DNA of 64,000 nucleotides from Rubrivivax sp. A210 (GCF_904426505.1 NZ_CAJGBN010000002.1:1-64000), one strand, 5' to 3'; numbered from the stretch's first letter, positions 38,330 through 49,731 are shown. The notes: generated by a model not told the origin, from the sequence alone. A program made the numbers and translations.

Positions 38330-39883
38330 TCAGCCCGGCCAGGGCAGCGCCATGCGCGCGGCCAGCGCGCCCAGCACGAAGCCGGCGATGGCCCACAGCA
38401 CCACCTGCAGCAGCCGGTTGGTGCGGCGTTGCTCGGCCAGCAGCGCCAGCAACGCCTCGCTCTCGCGCGGCTGGCCGAGTTGCTCGAGGGCCCGATGCAG
38501 GAGGCGCGGCAGTTCCGGCAGCATGGGCGCATAGCGCGGCGCTTCGCGCTTGAAGCGCTCGATCAGGCCGCGGATGCCGATCTGCTCGTCCATCCAGCGC
38601 TCGAGGAAAGGCTTGGCCGTGGTCCACAGGTCCAGCTCGGGGTCGAGCTGGCGCCCCAGGCCCTCGATGTTGAGCAGCGTCTTCTGCAGCAGCACCAGCT
38701 GCGGCTGGACCTCGACGTTGAAGCGGCGCGAGGTCTGGAACAGGCGCAGCAGCACCTGGCCGAGCGAGATGTCCTTGAGCGGGCGATCGAACAGCGGCTC
38801 GCAGACGGTGCGGATGGCGGCCTCCAGCGCATCCACCGGCGTCGCCGCCGGCACCCAGCCGCTTTCGATGTGCAGCTCGGCCACGCGCTTGTAGTCGCGG
38901 CGGAAGAAGGCAATGAAGTTGTAGGCCAGGTACTCCTTGTCGGTCTCGGTGAGCGTGCCGATGATGCCGAAGTCGAGCGCGATGTAGCGACCGAAGGTGC
39001 GCGGATCGAGGCTGACCTGGATGTTGCCCGGGTGCATGTCGGCGTGGAAGAAGCCGTCGCGGAAGACCTGGGTGAAGAACAGCGTAACGCCGTCGCGCGC
39101 CAGCTTGCGGATGTCGACGCCGGCGCTGCGCAGGCGCTCGATCTGGCTGATGGGCACGCCGTGCATGCGCTCCATCACGATGACGCCGGGCGTACACAAC
39201 TCCCACACCATCTCGGGCACCATCACGATGCCCAGGCCGGCCATGTTGCGGCGCAGCTGGGCGGCGTTGGCGGCTTCGCGCACGAGATCCAGCTCGTCGT
39301 GCAGGTAGTGGTCGAACTCGGCCACCACCTCGCGCGGCTTGAGCCGTTTGCCGTCGGCAGACAGCCGCTCGATCCAGGCCGCCAGCGTGTGCAGCAGTGT
39401 CAGATCCTGATCGATGATCTCGAGCATGCCCGGGCGCAGCACCTTGACGGCGACATCGCGGCCGTCCTTGAGCACGGCGAAATGCACCTGGGCGATGGAA
39501 GCGCTGGCCACCGGCTCGGGCTCGAAGCTGGCGAAGACCTCGTCGAGGCGGCGGCCGAAGGCGCGCTCGACCAGGGCGCGCGAGGCCGCCGCCGGGAAGG
39601 GCGGGACGCGGTCCTGCAGCCGCGTCAGCTCGTCGGCCACGTCCAGCGGCACGAGGTCGCGCCGCGTCGACAGCACCTGGCCGAACTTGACGAAGATGGG
39701 GCCCAGGCGCTCCAGGCCCTGGCGCAGGCGCACGCCGCGCGGGGCGTCGAGCCGGCGCCCCAGCGTGACCAGGCGCACCAGCGCGCGCACCCAGCGCTGG
39801 CGGAAGGCTGACAGCGCCACCTCGTCCAGGCCGAAGCGCAGGACGGTGATGACGATGAAGATCAGGCGGCCGAAATGCCTCAT
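38330..39883 (-). CDS. ubiB: Ubiquinone biosynthesis kinase-like protein UbiB
   Basis: UbiB is an atypical kinase of the ABC1/ADCK/COQ8 family needed for coenzyme Q synthesis. The 517-residue product has the KxGQ motif ([14 protein letters not shown]), the ASIAQVHFA Ala-rich loop, VAVKVLRPG, the [11 protein letters not shown] helix and [11 protein letters not shown], ending with a membrane segment ([23 protein letters not shown]). It lies 55 bases after the SCP2-domain gene, the order ubiJ-ubiB as in many proteobacteria. Confidence 0.95.
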   Translation of the reverse strand: MRHFGRLIFIVITVLRFGLDEVALSAFRQRWVRALVRLVTLGRRLDAPRGVRLRQGLERLGPIFVKFGQVLSTRRDLVPLDVADELTRLQDRVPPFPAAASRALVERAFGRRLDEVFASFEPEPVASASIAQVHFAVLKDGRDVAVKVLRPGMLEIIDQDLTLLHTLAAWIERLSADGKRLKPREVVAEFDHYLHDELDLVREAANAAQLRRNMAGLGIVMVPEMVWELCTPGVIVMERMHGVPISQIERLRSAGVDIRKLARDGVTLFFTQVFRDGFFHADMHPGNIQVSLDPRTFGRYIALDFGIIGTLTETDKEYLAYNFIAFFRRDYKRVAELHIESGWVPAATPVDALEAAIRTVCEPLFDRPLKDISLGQVLLRLFQTSRRFNVEVQPQLVLLQKTLLNIEGLGRQLDPELDLWTTAKPFLERWMDEQIGIRGLIERFKREAPRYAPMLPELPRLLHRALEQLGQPRESEALLALLAEQRRTNRLLQVVLWAIAGFVLGALAARMALPWPG

Positions 39884-39938
39884 CGACCGCGGCCGGCAAG
39901 ACGCGCGCCGCAGCGCACCGGCTGGCCCGGAGCCAGGC

Positions 39939-40469
39939 TCATGTGCCGCGCGAGCGCAGCCGCTCGGCCAGGCGGGCCGCGCCCTGCAGCGCCAGGCGCA
40001 GGCCGGCGGCGGCGCTGCGGCCGAGCTGGCTGAGCTGCTGGGCCACCAGCGGGCCGAACAGGCGCTCGAGATCGGCGGCCACGTCCCAGCGCAGGTTCTG
40101 GATCAGCCAGTTCACGTCGCCGGCGAGCTGGGCATCGCCGTCGATCTGCACCGAAGCCGGTTCGCCGGCCAGCGCGCGTGCCGCCATCAACGCCGGGTTG
40201 GTGGCGTCTACCTGCACCGCAAGATCGGGCGCGGCATCAGCGTCGGCGCCGCACCACTCGAGCAGCCCGGCCGGCGTGACGCGCCAGGCCAGTGCCGGCG
40301 GAGCCGGCAGCAGCGCGGGCCAGCCGGCCAGCGTGACCGAGACCACGCGGCCGGCATGCGGGCGCAGCTTCTCGGTGGCCACGGCTTCGGCGGCCAGCAC
40401 ATGGTTGAGGAGCAGGGTCAGACGCTCGGCCAGGGCCGGCGCCACGAGCGCGTGCAGACTTTGAAGCAT
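39939..40469 (-). CDS. ubiJ: Ubiquinone biosynthesis accessory protein UbiJ (SCP2 domain)
   Basis: UbiJ is a lipid-binding SCP2-type protein of the aerobic ubiquinone complex. The 176-residue product has an N-terminal helix ([22 protein letters not shown]), an SCP2-like beta section ([21 protein letters not shown]), and the conserved [33 protein letters not shown] block. Its place just upstream of ubiB on the same strand supports the call. ubiE is not in the window. Confidence 0.85.
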   Translation of the reverse strand: MLQSLHALVAPALAERLTLLLNHVLAAEAVATEKLRPHAGRVVSVTLAGWPALLPAPPALAWRVTPAGLLEWCGADADAAPDLAVQVDATNPALMAARALAGEPASVQIDGDAQLAGDVNWLIQNLRWDVAADLERLFGPLVAQQLSQLGRSAAAGLRLALQGAARLAERLRSRGT

Positions 40470-40651
40470 CGTGCGATTGTAGGCAGCCGTCCCCGGCCGG
40501 CCGACACGGCAAGGTCACGGAAGCCCCGCCTTATTGGGCGAGAATGGCCGGCTTTCCAGGTGCCTGGCCGCCGATCAGGCGGACTGCAGGGGCTTTTCCT
40601 TGACGGGCTTCGCCTGCAAAGACCCGCGCGCACTGTTTCCGTTACCGAGAG

Positions 40652-42046
40652 ATGTTCGAAGACCGAGGCTACAAGAGAACCTTCTACAGCGCACCGCAAT
40701 CGGTGACCTCGCTGGTGGCGGCGTTTCTCGAGCCCTCGATCACGGTGCTGGTCTTCCTGGGCATCTCGCAGGCCCTGGACGAGCCCATAGGGCGCTCCGA
40801 CCTGACGCTGTGCCTGCTGATCTTCGCGCTCACCTTCCCTGGCCGCAACCGCTTCTGGGACCGGCCGCTGAACACCGCGGTCGACATCGCCAGTTCCTGG
40901 GTCAGCCTGCTCGTCATCCTGGCGCTGTGCGGCTATGCCACGCGCAGCCTGCAGCTGTTCCAGACCGATATCCTGATGTGGTGGGCCGGCCTGACACCGG
41001 TGCTGCAGTGGCTGGCCTACTTCTCGGGCCGCACCGCGCTGCGCCGGCTCGCTGCCCAGCCCGAGAACCGCCGCCAGGCCGTGGTGGTGGGCGCCGGCGC
41101 ACTGGGCGTGAAGGTGGCGCGCGCCTTCCAGGCCCGTGGCGATATCGGCATGTCGTTCCTCGGTTATTTCGACGACCGCGCCGATGACCGCGTCGACACC
41201 GCGGCGGCGGTCCAGCGCCTGGGCAATCTGCGCGAGGTCGCGCCCTACATCCGCGCCCAGGGCGTACACGAGGTCTACATCACGCTGCCGCTGGGTTCGC
41301 AGCCGCGCATCGTCGAGTTGCTCGAGCAGGTGCAGGGCACCACCGCCAGCATCTTCTTCGTGCCCGATGTCTTCGGCATCAGCATCATCCAGGGCCGCCT
41401 GCAGGACATGAACGGCGTGCCCGTGGTGGGCCTTTGCGAGACCCCCTTCACCGGCACCAACCGGCTCATCAAGCGCCTGTCGGACATCGTGCTGGCGACG
41501 CTGATCCTGGTGCTGATCACGCCACTGCTGGCGGCCATCGCCATCGGCGTCAAGCTCACCTCGCCGGGGCCGGCGCTGTTCCGTCAGCGCCGCAACGGCC
41601 TGGACGGCGAGGAAATCGTGGTCTACAAGTTCCGCTCGATGCGCACGCTGGACGACGGCGCGGTGGTCAAGCAGGCGACCAAGGACGATCCGCGCATCAC
41701 GCGCTTCGGCGCCTTCCTGCGCCGCTCCTCGCTGGACGAGCTGCCGCAGTTCATCAACGTGCTGCAGGGCCGCATGAGCATCGTCGGGCCGCGCCCGCAT
41801 GCGGTGGCCCACAACGAGCAGTACCGCCAGCTCATCAAGGCCTACATGGTGCGCCACAAGGTCAAGCCCGGCATCACCGGCTGGGCCCAGATCAATGGCC
41901 ACCGCGGCGAGACCGACACCATCGAGAAGATGCAGGCGCGCGTCGAATACGACCTCGAGTACCTGCGCAACTGGTCGCTGGGCCTGGACCTGCAGATCAT
42001 CGCCCGCACCATCAAGCTGGTCTTCATCGACCGCAACGCCTACTAA
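40652..42046 (+). CDS. Undecaprenyl-phosphate sugar-1-phosphate transferase (WcaJ-like priming enzyme)
   Basis: This enzyme starts each exopolysaccharide repeat unit by moving hexose-1-phosphate from UDP-sugar to undecaprenyl phosphate. The 464-residue product has four N-terminal membrane spans, a Rossmann-like middle with VVVGAGALGVKVARAF, another membrane segment (IVLATLILVLITPLLAAIA), and a C-terminal transferase domain with RRNGLDG, KFRSMR, DELPQFINVLQGRMSIVGPRP and GWAQINGHRG. It is the first gene of the locus and glucose is the likely sugar, by family. Confidence 0.93.
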   Translation: MFEDRGYKRTFYSAPQSVTSLVAAFLEPSITVLVFLGISQALDEPIGRSDLTLCLLIFALTFPGRNRFWDRPLNTAVDIASSWVSLLVILALCGYATRSLQLFQTDILMWWAGLTPVLQWLAYFSGRTALRRLAAQPENRRQAVVVGAGALGVKVARAFQARGDIGMSFLGYFDDRADDRVDTAAAVQRLGNLREVAPYIRAQGVHEVYITLPLGSQPRIVELLEQVQGTTASIFFVPDVFGISIIQGRLQDMNGVPVVGLCETPFTGTNRLIKRLSDIVLATLILVLITPLLAAIAIGVKLTSPGPALFRQRRNGLDGEEIVVYKFRSMRTLDDGAVVKQATKDDPRITRFGAFLRRSSLDELPQFINVLQGRMSIVGPRPHAVAHNEQYRQLIKAYMVRHKVKPGITGWAQINGHRGETDTIEKMQARVEYDLEYLRNWSLGLDLQIIARTIKLVFIDRNAY

Positions 42047-42064
42047 CCGCAAGGCAACCGAGCC

Positions 42065-43318
42065 ATGAAGCGACTGCCCCGACTTCCGATTCCCACCCTG
42101 CTGGCAGCGGCCGGGCTGGCCGCCTGCACGCTGGCGCAGGCGCAGACCTCGCCCTACTACATCGGCGGCTCGCAGACGCTGGCCCACGATTCCAACCTCT
42201 ACCGCGCCGCCAGCGGCGCCACGCTGCCCGAGGGTGCATCGCGCTCCGACACGCTGAGCGTGACCTCGCTCTTCGCCGGCGTGAACCAGCCGATAGGCCG
42301 CCAGCGTCTGCACGGCAGCGGCTCGCTGCGCGCCAACCGCTATGCCGACAACGAGCGCCTCAACCACGAAGGCTATGCCGCAAACCTGGGCCTGGACTGG
42401 GAAAGTGCCGAGCGCGTGTCGGGCAATCTCTCCGGCAGCGCCAGCCGCACGCTGCGCCCCTTCAGCGCCGGCACCTCGCAGGCCACCGAGACGCGCAGGA
42501 ACATCCAGACCGACGGCGCGCTCGACGCGCTCGTGCGCGTGGGCGTGGTCTCGGAGTGGACCGGCGAGGCCAGCGCCAGCTGGGGCCGCACCGATTACTC
42601 CGAAGCCGCCTTCGCCGGCAGCGAGGTGCGCCGCCAGGGCGGCTCGCTGGGCCTGCGCTGGCGCCCCGGCGCGCATTCCAACTTCGGCCTCGCAGTGCGC
42701 CAGACCAACGGCCGCTACCCCGGCCGCGACACCCGTTTCAAGCGCAACGACATCGACCTCACCGCCGCCTGGCAGCCCAGTGCCGCGAGCAGCCTGTTCG
42801 CCCGCCTGAGCCCGGGGCGCTCCCGCAACAAGGCCGCCGACGGCAGCAGTTCTTCGACCACCAGCACCACCGGCTCGCTGAACTGGCGCTGGCAGGCCAC
42901 GGGCAAGCTGGCAGTCAATACGCTGGCGACGCGCGAGTCCAGCCAGGACAGCTTCAACCAGCGCCTGCTCACGCTGGGTGCGAACAACAGCTTCGACTTC
43001 GTGCAGGCCAACAGCGACAGCAATGTGCGCAGCAATCAATACCTGCTGGGCCTCGAATACCAGGCCTCGCCGAAGATCGCGGCCACCGCCAGCGCGCGTC
43101 AGGTGCGGCGCAACATCTCACAGACGGGCGACTTCCGCACCGGCGCCTTCGATACCGACCGCACCAACACGCTGTCGCTCGGGCTGCGCTGGACACCCAC
43201 GCGCAGCCTGCAGTTCAGCTGCGATCTCGGCAGCGAGCGGCGCAGCGCCGGCGGCCTGCTCAGCGTGGGCTACGACGCGCAAACCCTGAGCTGCCTCGGC
43301 CAGCTCACGTTGCAATAG
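42065..43318 (+). CDS. EpsL-like outer-membrane beta-barrel protein
   Basis: The 417-residue product has a signal peptide cut near AQAQ, an N-terminal motif SPYYIGGSQTLAHDSNLYR typical of EpsL-type proteins of exopolysaccharide operons, and many alternating amphipathic segments ending in a strand-like LGQLTLQ. It probably forms an outer-membrane barrel for polymer export or attachment, as proposed for the EpsL family. It follows the priming enzyme by 18 bases. Identity level to EpsL is not judged, so the call is by layout and motif. Confidence 0.82.
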   Translation: MKRLPRLPIPTLLAAAGLAACTLAQAQTSPYYIGGSQTLAHDSNLYRAASGATLPEGASRSDTLSVTSLFAGVNQPIGRQRLHGSGSLRANRYADNERLNHEGYAANLGLDWESAERVSGNLSGSASRTLRPFSAGTSQATETRRNIQTDGALDALVRVGVVSEWTGEASASWGRTDYSEAAFAGSEVRRQGGSLGLRWRPGAHSNFGLAVRQTNGRYPGRDTRFKRNDIDLTAAWQPSAASSLFARLSPGRSRNKAADGSSSSTTSTTGSLNWRWQATGKLAVNTLATRESSQDSFNQRLLTLGANNSFDFVQANSDSNVRSNQYLLGLEYQASPKIAATASARQVRRNISQTGDFRTGAFDTDRTNTLSLGLRWTPTRSLQFSCDLGSERRSAGGLLSVGYDAQTLSCLGQLTLQ

Positions 43319-43337
43319 GTCGCGGCGGCAGGCCTCC

Positions 43338-44354
43338 ATGGCCCACATCCTGCTGACCGGCGCCACCGGCTACATCGCGTCCCACACCTGGCTGGCGCTG
43401 CAGGCGGCGGGCCACGAGGTGGTGGGCGTCGACGACTTCTCCAACAGCTCGCCCGAGGTGTTGGTGCGGCTGCGCCAGCTGGGCGGGTGCGAGCCCGTCT
43501 TCGAGCGCGCCAATGTCTGCGACGAGGCGGCGATGGAAGGGCTGTTCCAGCGCCACCGCATTGCCGCTTGCATCCATTTCGCGGCCTTCAAGGCGGTGGG
43601 CGAATCGGCGGCGCTGCCGCTCGATTACTACGCCAACAACCTGGGCGGCCTGCTCACCGTCTGCCGCACGATGATGCGTCACGGCGTCAAGCGCCTGGTC
43701 TTCAGCAGCAGCGCCACCGTCTACGGCGAACCCGAGTGCCTGCCCATACGCGAAAACGCGCCGCTGTCGGCCACCAACCCCTATGGCCAGACCAAGCTGA
43801 TGGGCGAGCAAATCCTGCGCGACCTCGGCGCCGCAGATTCGGCCTGGCAAACCGCCACGCTGCGCTACTTCAACCCGGTGGGCGCGCACGAGAGCGGCCT
43901 CATCGGCGAAGACCCGCGCGGCACGCCCAACAACCTGATGCCCTATGTGGCCCAGGTCGCGGTGGGACGGCGGCCATGCCTCGCGGTCTACGGCAACGAC
44001 TACGCCACGCCCGACGGCACCGGCGTGCGCGACTACATCCATGTCGGCGACCTCGCCGAGGCCCATGTCGCGGCGCTGCAGCGCCTGCTGGCCCACCCGG
44101 GCTCGGTTACCGTCAACATTGGCACCGGGCGCGGCCACAGCGTGCTCGAGGTGGTGGCTGCCTATGCCGCCGCCAGCGGGCGCGAGATCCCGTATGAAGT
44201 GGTGCCGCGCCGCCCCGGCGACGTGGCCGCCTGCTGGGCCGACCCCGCACTGGCGCGCCAACTCCTCGGCTGGTCGGCGCAGCTGGACCTGGCGCGCATG
44301 TGCCAGGACAGCTGGCGCTGGCAGTCGCTCAACCCCAAGGGCTTCGCAACATGA
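43338..44354 (+). CDS. galE: UDP-glucose 4-epimerase
   Basis: GalE interconverts UDP-glucose and UDP-galactose using bound NAD. The 338-residue product has GATGYIASHTWLAL at the NAD site, SSSATVYGEP with the catalytic Ser/Thr, NPYGQTKLMGE with the YxxxK pair and RYFNPVGAHESGLIGEDPRG. It supplies galactose for the exopolysaccharide. The stop overlaps the manC start as ATGA. Confidence 0.94.
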   Translation: MAHILLTGATGYIASHTWLALQAAGHEVVGVDDFSNSSPEVLVRLRQLGGCEPVFERANVCDEAAMEGLFQRHRIAACIHFAAFKAVGESAALPLDYYANNLGGLLTVCRTMMRHGVKRLVFSSSATVYGEPECLPIRENAPLSATNPYGQTKLMGEQILRDLGAADSAWQTATLRYFNPVGAHESGLIGEDPRGTPNNLMPYVAQVAVGRRPCLAVYGNDYATPDGTGVRDYIHVGDLAEAHVAALQRLLAHPGSVTVNIGTGRGHSVLEVVAAYAAASGREIPYEVVPRRPGDVAACWADPALARQLLGWSAQLDLARMCQDSWRWQSLNPKGFAT

Positions 44355-45775
44355 ACTCCATCGACGTCTGCCCGGTCATCATGGCCGGCGGCTCGGGCAC
44401 GCGGCTGTGGCCGCTGTCGCGCTCGGGCTTCCCCAAGCAGTTCCTCGTGCTGTCGGGCAATACCAGCCTGTTCCAGCAGGCTGCCAGCCGGTTGCAGGGC
44501 CTGGGCGGCGACGGCATCCAAGTGGCGTCCCCCGTGGTGGTGGGCAATGAGGAGCACCGCTTCCTGGTGCTCGACCAATTGCGCGAGCTGGGCGTCACGC
44601 CCTCGGCCGTGCTGCTCGAGCCGGTGGGCCGCAACACCGCGCCGGCCGTCACGCTGGCGGCGCTGCAGGCGCTGGAAGGTGGCCGCGATCCGGTGCTGGT
44701 GGTGACGCCGGCCGACCAGACCGTCACCGACGAGGCCGCCTTCACGGCCGCGCTTCGCCGCGCCGTCCACAGCGCCGCAACGGGCGCCATCGCCATCCTC
44801 GGCGTCACGCCCGACCGCCCCGAGACCGGCTACGGCTACATCCGCGCCGAAGCCGGCCGCGTGGCGCAGTTCGTCGAGAAGCCCGACCTCGCCACCGCCG
44901 AGCGCTACCTGGCTGCCGGCGACTACTACTGGAACGCCGGCATGTTCGTGCTGCGCGCCTCGGCGTGGATGGCCGCGCTCGAGCGCTTCCGGCCCGACAT
45001 TGCCGCCGCCTGCCGCGCCGCCTGGGCACCCCGCAAGACCGACGCCGAGTTCGTGCGCCCGGGCAAGGCCGAGTTCGCCGCCGTGCCGGCCGAATCGGTG
45101 GACTACGCGGTAATGGAAGCCTGCCCCGGCGTGCTTGACATCCGCATGGAACCGTTGGCCGCCGGCTGGAACGACCTCGGTGCCTGGGAAGCCGTCTGGC
45201 AGGTCACGCCCAAGGACAAGCACGGCAACGCCACAGTGGGCGACGCCATCGTCAGTGACAGCCGCAACACCTTTGTCCACGCCACCAGCCGCCTCGTCAG
45301 CGCCGTGGGCCTGCAGGACGTGGTGGTGGTCGAAACGCCCGACGCGGTGCTGGTGGCCAGCCGCGAGAAGAGCCAGGACGTGAAGAACATCGTCGCCCAG
45401 CTGGGGCGCGAGCAGCGCGGTGAGCAGGCCCTGCACCGCAAGGTTCACCGGCCTTGGGGCTGGTACGACAGCATCGACCACGGGCCGCGGCATCAGGTCA
45501 AGCGCATCATGGTCAAGCCGGGCGCGTCCTTGAGCCTGCAGATGCACCACCACCGCGCCGAGCACTGGATCGTCGTCACCGGCACGGCCGAGGTCACGGT
45601 GGGCAACAAGGTGCTGCTGCTGGCCGAGAACCAGAGCACCTATATTCCGCTGGGCGAGACCCACCGGCTGCGCAATCCGGGCAAGGTGCCGCTCGAGATC
45701 ATCGAGGTGCAATCGGGCAGCTACCTGGGCGAGGACGACATCGTGCGCTTCGAAGACACCTACGGACGGAAATGA
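44351..45775 (+). CDS. manC: Mannose-1-phosphate guanylyltransferase / mannose-6-phosphate isomerase
   Basis: This fused enzyme makes GDP-mannose, and its type II isomerase part makes mannose-6-phosphate. The 474-residue product has the pyrophosphorylase motif [23 protein letters not shown] and [25 protein letters not shown], then the cupin-type isomerase with [33 protein letters not shown] and ETHRLRNPG. The start at 44351 was chosen because the 17 residues further up are not family-like. GDP-mannose feeds gmd and fcl later in the locus. Confidence 0.95.
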   Translation: MNSIDVCPVIMAGGSGTRLWPLSRSGFPKQFLVLSGNTSLFQQAASRLQGLGGDGIQVASPVVVGNEEHRFLVLDQLRELGVTPSAVLLEPVGRNTAPAVTLAALQALEGGRDPVLVVTPADQTVTDEAAFTAALRRAVHSAATGAIAILGVTPDRPETGYGYIRAEAGRVAQFVEKPDLATAERYLAAGDYYWNAGMFVLRASAWMAALERFRPDIAAACRAAWAPRKTDAEFVRPGKAEFAAVPAESVDYAVMEACPGVLDIRMEPLAAGWNDLGAWEAVWQVTPKDKHGNATVGDAIVSDSRNTFVHATSRLVSAVGLQDVVVVETPDAVLVASREKSQDVKNIVAQLGREQRGEQALHRKVHRPWGWYDSIDHGPRHQVKRIMVKPGASLSLQMHHHRAEHWIVVTGTAEVTVGNKVLLLAENQSTYIPLGETHRLRNPGKVPLEIIEVQSGSYLGEDDIVRFEDTYGRK

Positions 45776-45791
45776 ACAGAGCCCCAAGAAA

Positions 45792-46853
45792 ATGACGATC
45801 CTGGTAACTGGCGGCGCCGGCTTCATCGGCAGCAATTTCGTACTCGACTGGCTGGGGGCGAGCGACGAGACCATCCTCAACCTCGACGCCCTCACCTACG
45901 CCGGCAATCAGCAGAACCTGGCCGCGCTGCAAGGCGATGCGCGCCACGTCTTTGTACACGGCGACATCGCCGACCGCGCCCTGCTCGACCGCCTCTTCGC
46001 CGAGCACCGCCCGCGCGCCATCGTCCACTTCGCGGCCGAGAGCCACGTCGACCGCAGCATCCACGGCCCCGGCGCCTTCATCAAGACCAATGTCGAGGGC
46101 ACGTTCACGCTGCTTGAGGCAGCGCGGGCGCACTGGGGCGCGCTGAGTGGCGACGACAGGGCGGACTTCCGCTTCCACCACGTCAGCACCGACGAGGTCT
46201 ACGGCAGCCTGGGGCCCACCGACCCGGCATTCACCGAAGACCACCTTTACCAGCCCAACAGCCCCTACAGCGCCAGCAAGGCGGCCAGCGACCACCTGGT
46301 GCGGGCCTGGCACCACACCTACGGCCTGCCGGTGCTGACCACCAACTGCAGTAACAACTACGGACCCTTCCACTTTCCGGAAAAGCTGATTCCGCTGATG
46401 ATCGTCAACGCGCTGGCCGGCAAGCCGCTGCCCCTTTACGGCGACGGCCAGCAGGTGCGCGACTGGCTCTTTGTCGCCGACCACTGCAGTGCCATCCGCA
46501 CCGTGCTGGCCAAGGGCCGCGTCGGCCAGACCTACAACATCGGCGGCTGGAACGAGATGACCAACAAGCAGATCGTGCATCGCGTCTGCGCCTTGCTCGA
46601 CGAGTTGCGCCCCAGCGCCGAAGGCCCCTACGCGCGGCTGATCACCCATGTGGCCGACCGCCCTGGCCACGACCGCCGCTACGCCATCGACGCGCGCAAG
46701 ATCGAACGCGAACTCGGCTGGCGCCCGGCCGAGACCTTCGACACCGGCATCCGCAAGACAGTGCAGTGGTACCTGGACCACGCCGACTGGGTGGCCAATG
46801 TGCAGAGCGGCAGCTACCGCGACTGGCTGGCCACCAACTACGCCGCGCGATGA
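45792..46853 (+). CDS. rfbB: dTDP-glucose 4,6-dehydratase
   Basis: RfbB is the second step of dTDP-L-rhamnose synthesis. The 353-residue product has the NAD site [40 protein letters not shown] with YxxxK and [19 protein letters not shown]. It heads a four-gene rfbBDAC set in this order. It ends in an ATGA overlap with rfbD. Together these make the full rhamnose pathway. Confidence 0.97.
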   Translation: MTILVTGGAGFIGSNFVLDWLGASDETILNLDALTYAGNQQNLAALQGDARHVFVHGDIADRALLDRLFAEHRPRAIVHFAAESHVDRSIHGPGAFIKTNVEGTFTLLEAARAHWGALSGDDRADFRFHHVSTDEVYGSLGPTDPAFTEDHLYQPNSPYSASKAASDHLVRAWHHTYGLPVLTTNCSNNYGPFHFPEKLIPLMIVNALAGKPLPLYGDGQQVRDWLFVADHCSAIRTVLAKGRVGQTYNIGGWNEMTNKQIVHRVCALLDELRPSAEGPYARLITHVADRPGHDRRYAIDARKIERELGWRPAETFDTGIRKTVQWYLDHADWVANVQSGSYRDWLATNYAAR

Positions 46854-47749
46854 AGATTCTGCTGCTGGGCAGGAACGGCCAGGTCGGCTGGGAACTGCAG
46901 CGCGCGCTGGCGCCGCTGGGCGAGGTCGTCGGCTGCGACTTCGATACGCCGGGAGACCTACAGGCCGATTTCTCGCGGCCCGAGAGTCTGCCCGCGCTCA
47001 TCCAACGCGTGCAACCCGACGCCATCGTCAATGCCGCGGCCCACACCGCGGTCGACAAGGCCGAGAGCGAACCCGAGCTGGCGCAGGCCATCAACGCCAC
47101 CGCGCCCGGCGTTCTGGCGCACGAGGCGGCGGCCCTGGGTGTGCCGCTCGTGCACTACAGCACCGACTACGTCTTCGACGGCAGCGGCAGCGCGCCGCGC
47201 GACGAGGGTGCCGCCACCGGGCCGCTGAGCGTCTACGGCCGCACCAAGCTCGAAGGCGAAGCTCTCATCCGCGCCAGCGGCTGCCGCCATTTGATCCTGC
47301 GCACGAGCTGGGTCTATGCGGCACGCGGCGGCAATTTCGCGCGCACCATGCTGCGTCTGGCGGCCGAGCGCGAAGTGTTGCGTGTCATAGACGATCAGAT
47401 CGGCGCACCCACCGGCGCCGACCTTCTTGCCGATGTGTCGGCCCACGCATTGCGGCAGTTGCTGGCACAGCCGGCGCTTTCGGGCACCTACCACTGCGTG
47501 GCCGGCGGCGAGACCAGCTGGCACGGCTATGCGCGCTTCGTCATCGAATGGGCGCGCACGCGCGGCCATGACATCAAGGTGGCGCCCGCGGCCATCGAGC
47601 CCATCACGACGGCCGACTACCCGACACCGGCGCGGCGGCCACTCAATTCGCGCCTGGCCACGGGCCGGTTGCAGCAGGCCTTCGGCCTCGCGCTGCCGCA
47701 CTGGCAGGCCGGCGTCGAACGCATGCTGACCGAAGTGTTGGGTCACTGA
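46850..47749 (+). CDS. rfbD: dTDP-4-dehydrorhamnose reductase
   Basis: RfbD performs the last reduction to dTDP-L-rhamnose. The 299-residue product has the cofactor-binding [45 protein letters not shown] with YxxxK and [18 protein letters not shown]. The ATG at 46850 gives the normal MKILLLG start. It lies between rfbB and rfbA. Confidence 0.96.
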   Translation: MKILLLGRNGQVGWELQRALAPLGEVVGCDFDTPGDLQADFSRPESLPALIQRVQPDAIVNAAAHTAVDKAESEPELAQAINATAPGVLAHEAAALGVPLVHYSTDYVFDGSGSAPRDEGAATGPLSVYGRTKLEGEALIRASGCRHLILRTSWVYAARGGNFARTMLRLAAEREVLRVIDDQIGAPTGADLLADVSAHALRQLLAQPALSGTYHCVAGGETSWHGYARFVIEWARTRGHDIKVAPAAIEPITTADYPTPARRPLNSRLATGRLQQAFGLALPHWQAGVERMLTEVLGH

Positions 47750-47777
47750 ACAGACAAAGCGCAGGAGCACCACAACC

Positions 47778-48662
47778 ATGCAACGCAAGGGCATCATCCT
47801 CGCCGGCGGCTCCGGCACCCGGCTGCACCCGGCCACGCTGGCCATGAGCAAGCAACTGCTGCCGGTCTACGACAAACCCATGGTCTATTACCCGCTAGCC
47901 GCGCTGATGCTGGCCGGCATGCGCGAGGTGCTGCTGATCAGCACGCCGCAGGACACGCCGCGCTTCCAGGCCTTGCTGGGAGACGGCAGCCGCTGGGGCA
48001 TGAACCTGAGCTATTGTGTCCAGCCCAGCCCCGACGGCCTGGCCCAGGCCTTCATCCTGGGGCGCGATTTCGTCGGCGGCGCGCCCAGCGCCCTGGTGCT
48101 GGGCGACAACATTTTCTACGGCCACGACTTCAGCGCCCTGCTCGCCCGCGCCCAGGCGCGCAGCAGCGGCGCGACGGTGTTCGCCTACCATGTCAACGAC
48201 CCCGAGCGCTACGGCGTGGTCGAGTTCGACGCCACCCGGCGGGCGCTCAGCATCGAAGAAAAGCCCAAGGCGCCCAAGAGCAACTACGCCGTCACGGGCC
48301 TGTACTTCTACGACCCGCAGGTCTGCGACATCGCCGCCGCCATCAAGCCCAGCGCACGCGGGGAGCTCGAGATCACCGAGGTCAATGCGCAATACCTGCG
48401 CCAGGGCCAGCTTGAGGTCGAAATCATGGGCCGCGGCTATGCCTGGTTGGACACCGGCACCCACGACAGCCTGCTCGAAGCAGGCCAGTTCATCGCCACG
48501 CTGGAGAAGCGCCAGGGGCTGAAAGTGGCCTGTCCCGAGGAGATCGCCTACCGTGCCGGCTGGATCGACGCCGAACAACTCGAGCGCCTGGCCGCGCCCA
48601 TGCTCAAGAACGGATATGGCCAGTACCTGATGCAGTTGCTGCGCGAGAAAGCGGCCTTTTGA
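47778..48662 (+). CDS. rfbA: Glucose-1-phosphate thymidylyltransferase
   Basis: RfbA makes dTDP-glucose from glucose-1-phosphate and dTTP, the first step of the rhamnose branch. The 294-residue product has [22 protein letters not shown] at the nucleotide site, [32 protein letters not shown], and [21 protein letters not shown]. It starts 28 bases after rfbD and its stop is two bases before the ATG of rfbC. Confidence 0.97.
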   Translation: MQRKGIILAGGSGTRLHPATLAMSKQLLPVYDKPMVYYPLAALMLAGMREVLLISTPQDTPRFQALLGDGSRWGMNLSYCVQPSPDGLAQAFILGRDFVGGAPSALVLGDNIFYGHDFSALLARAQARSSGATVFAYHVNDPERYGVVEFDATRRALSIEEKPKAPKSNYAVTGLYFYDPQVCDIAAAIKPSARGELEITEVNAQYLRQGQLEVEIMGRGYAWLDTGTHDSLLEAGQFIATLEKRQGLKVACPEEIAYRAGWIDAEQLERLAAPMLKNGYGQYLMQLLREKAAF

Positions 48663-48664
48663 GC

Positions 48665-49231
48665 ATGAAGCTCACCAAGACCCCGCTGTCCGGCGTGCTG
48701 CTGCTGGAGCCGGCCGTGTTCGGCGACGAGCGCGGCTGGTTCATGGAGAGCTTCAACGAAGCCCGCTTCGAGGCCGCTCTTCGCGAACAGGGCGAGCCGT
48801 TGCCGCCGCGCTTCGTGCAGGACAACCACTCTTGCAGCAAGGCTGGCGTGCTGCGCGGCCTGCACTACCAGCTGCCGCCGCATGCCCAGGGCAAGCTGGT
48901 GCGCGTGGTGCAGGGCGCTGCCTGGGACGTGGCGGTCGACATCCGCACCGACTCGCCCCACTTCGGCCGCTGGTTCGGCGCCGAGCTGAGCGCGGCCAAC
49001 CGCCTGCAGCTGTGGCTACCACCGGGCTTTGCCCACGGCTTCGTCGCGCTGCAGGACGACACCCATTTCCTCTACAAGACCACCGATGTCTATGCGCGCG
49101 ACTGCGAGCGCTGCATCCGCTGGGACGACCCCGCACTGGCCATCGCCTGGCCGCTGCAAGGCCTGCCGCTGGTGGCGCCCAAGGACGCGGCAGCACCGCT
49201 GCTGGCCGAGGCCGAACTGCCGCCCGCCTAG
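48665..49231 (+). CDS. rfbC: dTDP-4-dehydrorhamnose 3,5-epimerase
   Basis: RfbC is the 3,5-epimerase of the dTDP-L-rhamnose pathway. The 188-residue cupin protein has the catalytic His in VLRGLHYQLPPHAQGKLV, ESFNEARF, VVQGAAWDVAVDIRTDSP and LWLPPGFAHGFVALQDDTHFLYKTTD. The ATG at 48665 is used; an in-frame TTG two codons up gives the alternative start. It is the last gene of the plus-strand block, followed by a strong terminator. Confidence 0.96.
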   Translation: MKLTKTPLSGVLLLEPAVFGDERGWFMESFNEARFEAALREQGEPLPPRFVQDNHSCSKAGVLRGLHYQLPPHAQGKLVRVVQGAAWDVAVDIRTDSPHFGRWFGAELSAANRLQLWLPPGFAHGFVALQDDTHFLYKTTDVYARDCERCIRWDDPALAIAWPLQGLPLVAPKDAAAPLLAEAELPPA

Positions 49232-49247
49232 ACCCGGCAGACAAGAA

Positions 49248-49273
49248 AAAACCGCGGCCGAGGCCGCGGTTTT
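49248..49273. terminator. Bidirectional intrinsic terminator between rfbC and csp
   Basis: AAAACCGCGGCC, GA and GGCCGCGGTTTT form a 12-base perfect inverted repeat, with A's before and T's after. It ends the exopolysaccharide plus-strand transcript and serves the csp gene on the minus strand as well. Confidence 0.88.
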
Positions 49274-49292
49274 CATTGGGGCTGGACCTGAA

Positions 49293-49520
<228 letters not shown>

Positions 49521-49674
49521 TCACGGTTGCTGCGCAGCACATGCCGGCGCAGTGCAGATGCGGCCAAGAAAATCACCGATCAGGGAATCAACCGTAAGCC
49601 CGCAGGCAGCGGGGACGCAGAAGAAACCGTCAAACAACAATCTTGCTCAAATCTACCCAGCGAATGTACCGCAT

Positions 49675-49699
49675 CGTCCCCCCGCGATCCGGGGGGACG
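49675..49699. terminator. Perfect nine-base inverted repeat after ugd
   Basis: CGTCCCCCC and GGGGGGACG pair perfectly around a seven-base loop (GCGATCC). It lies 32 bases past the ugd stop on the minus strand and before the csp promoter region. There is no T-tract. It probably protects the ugd 3' end or blocks read-through into csp. Confidence 0.55.
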
Positions 49700-49731
49700 G
49701 GAAATAAAGTTCCTGGGCCCTGCGAGCCGCT

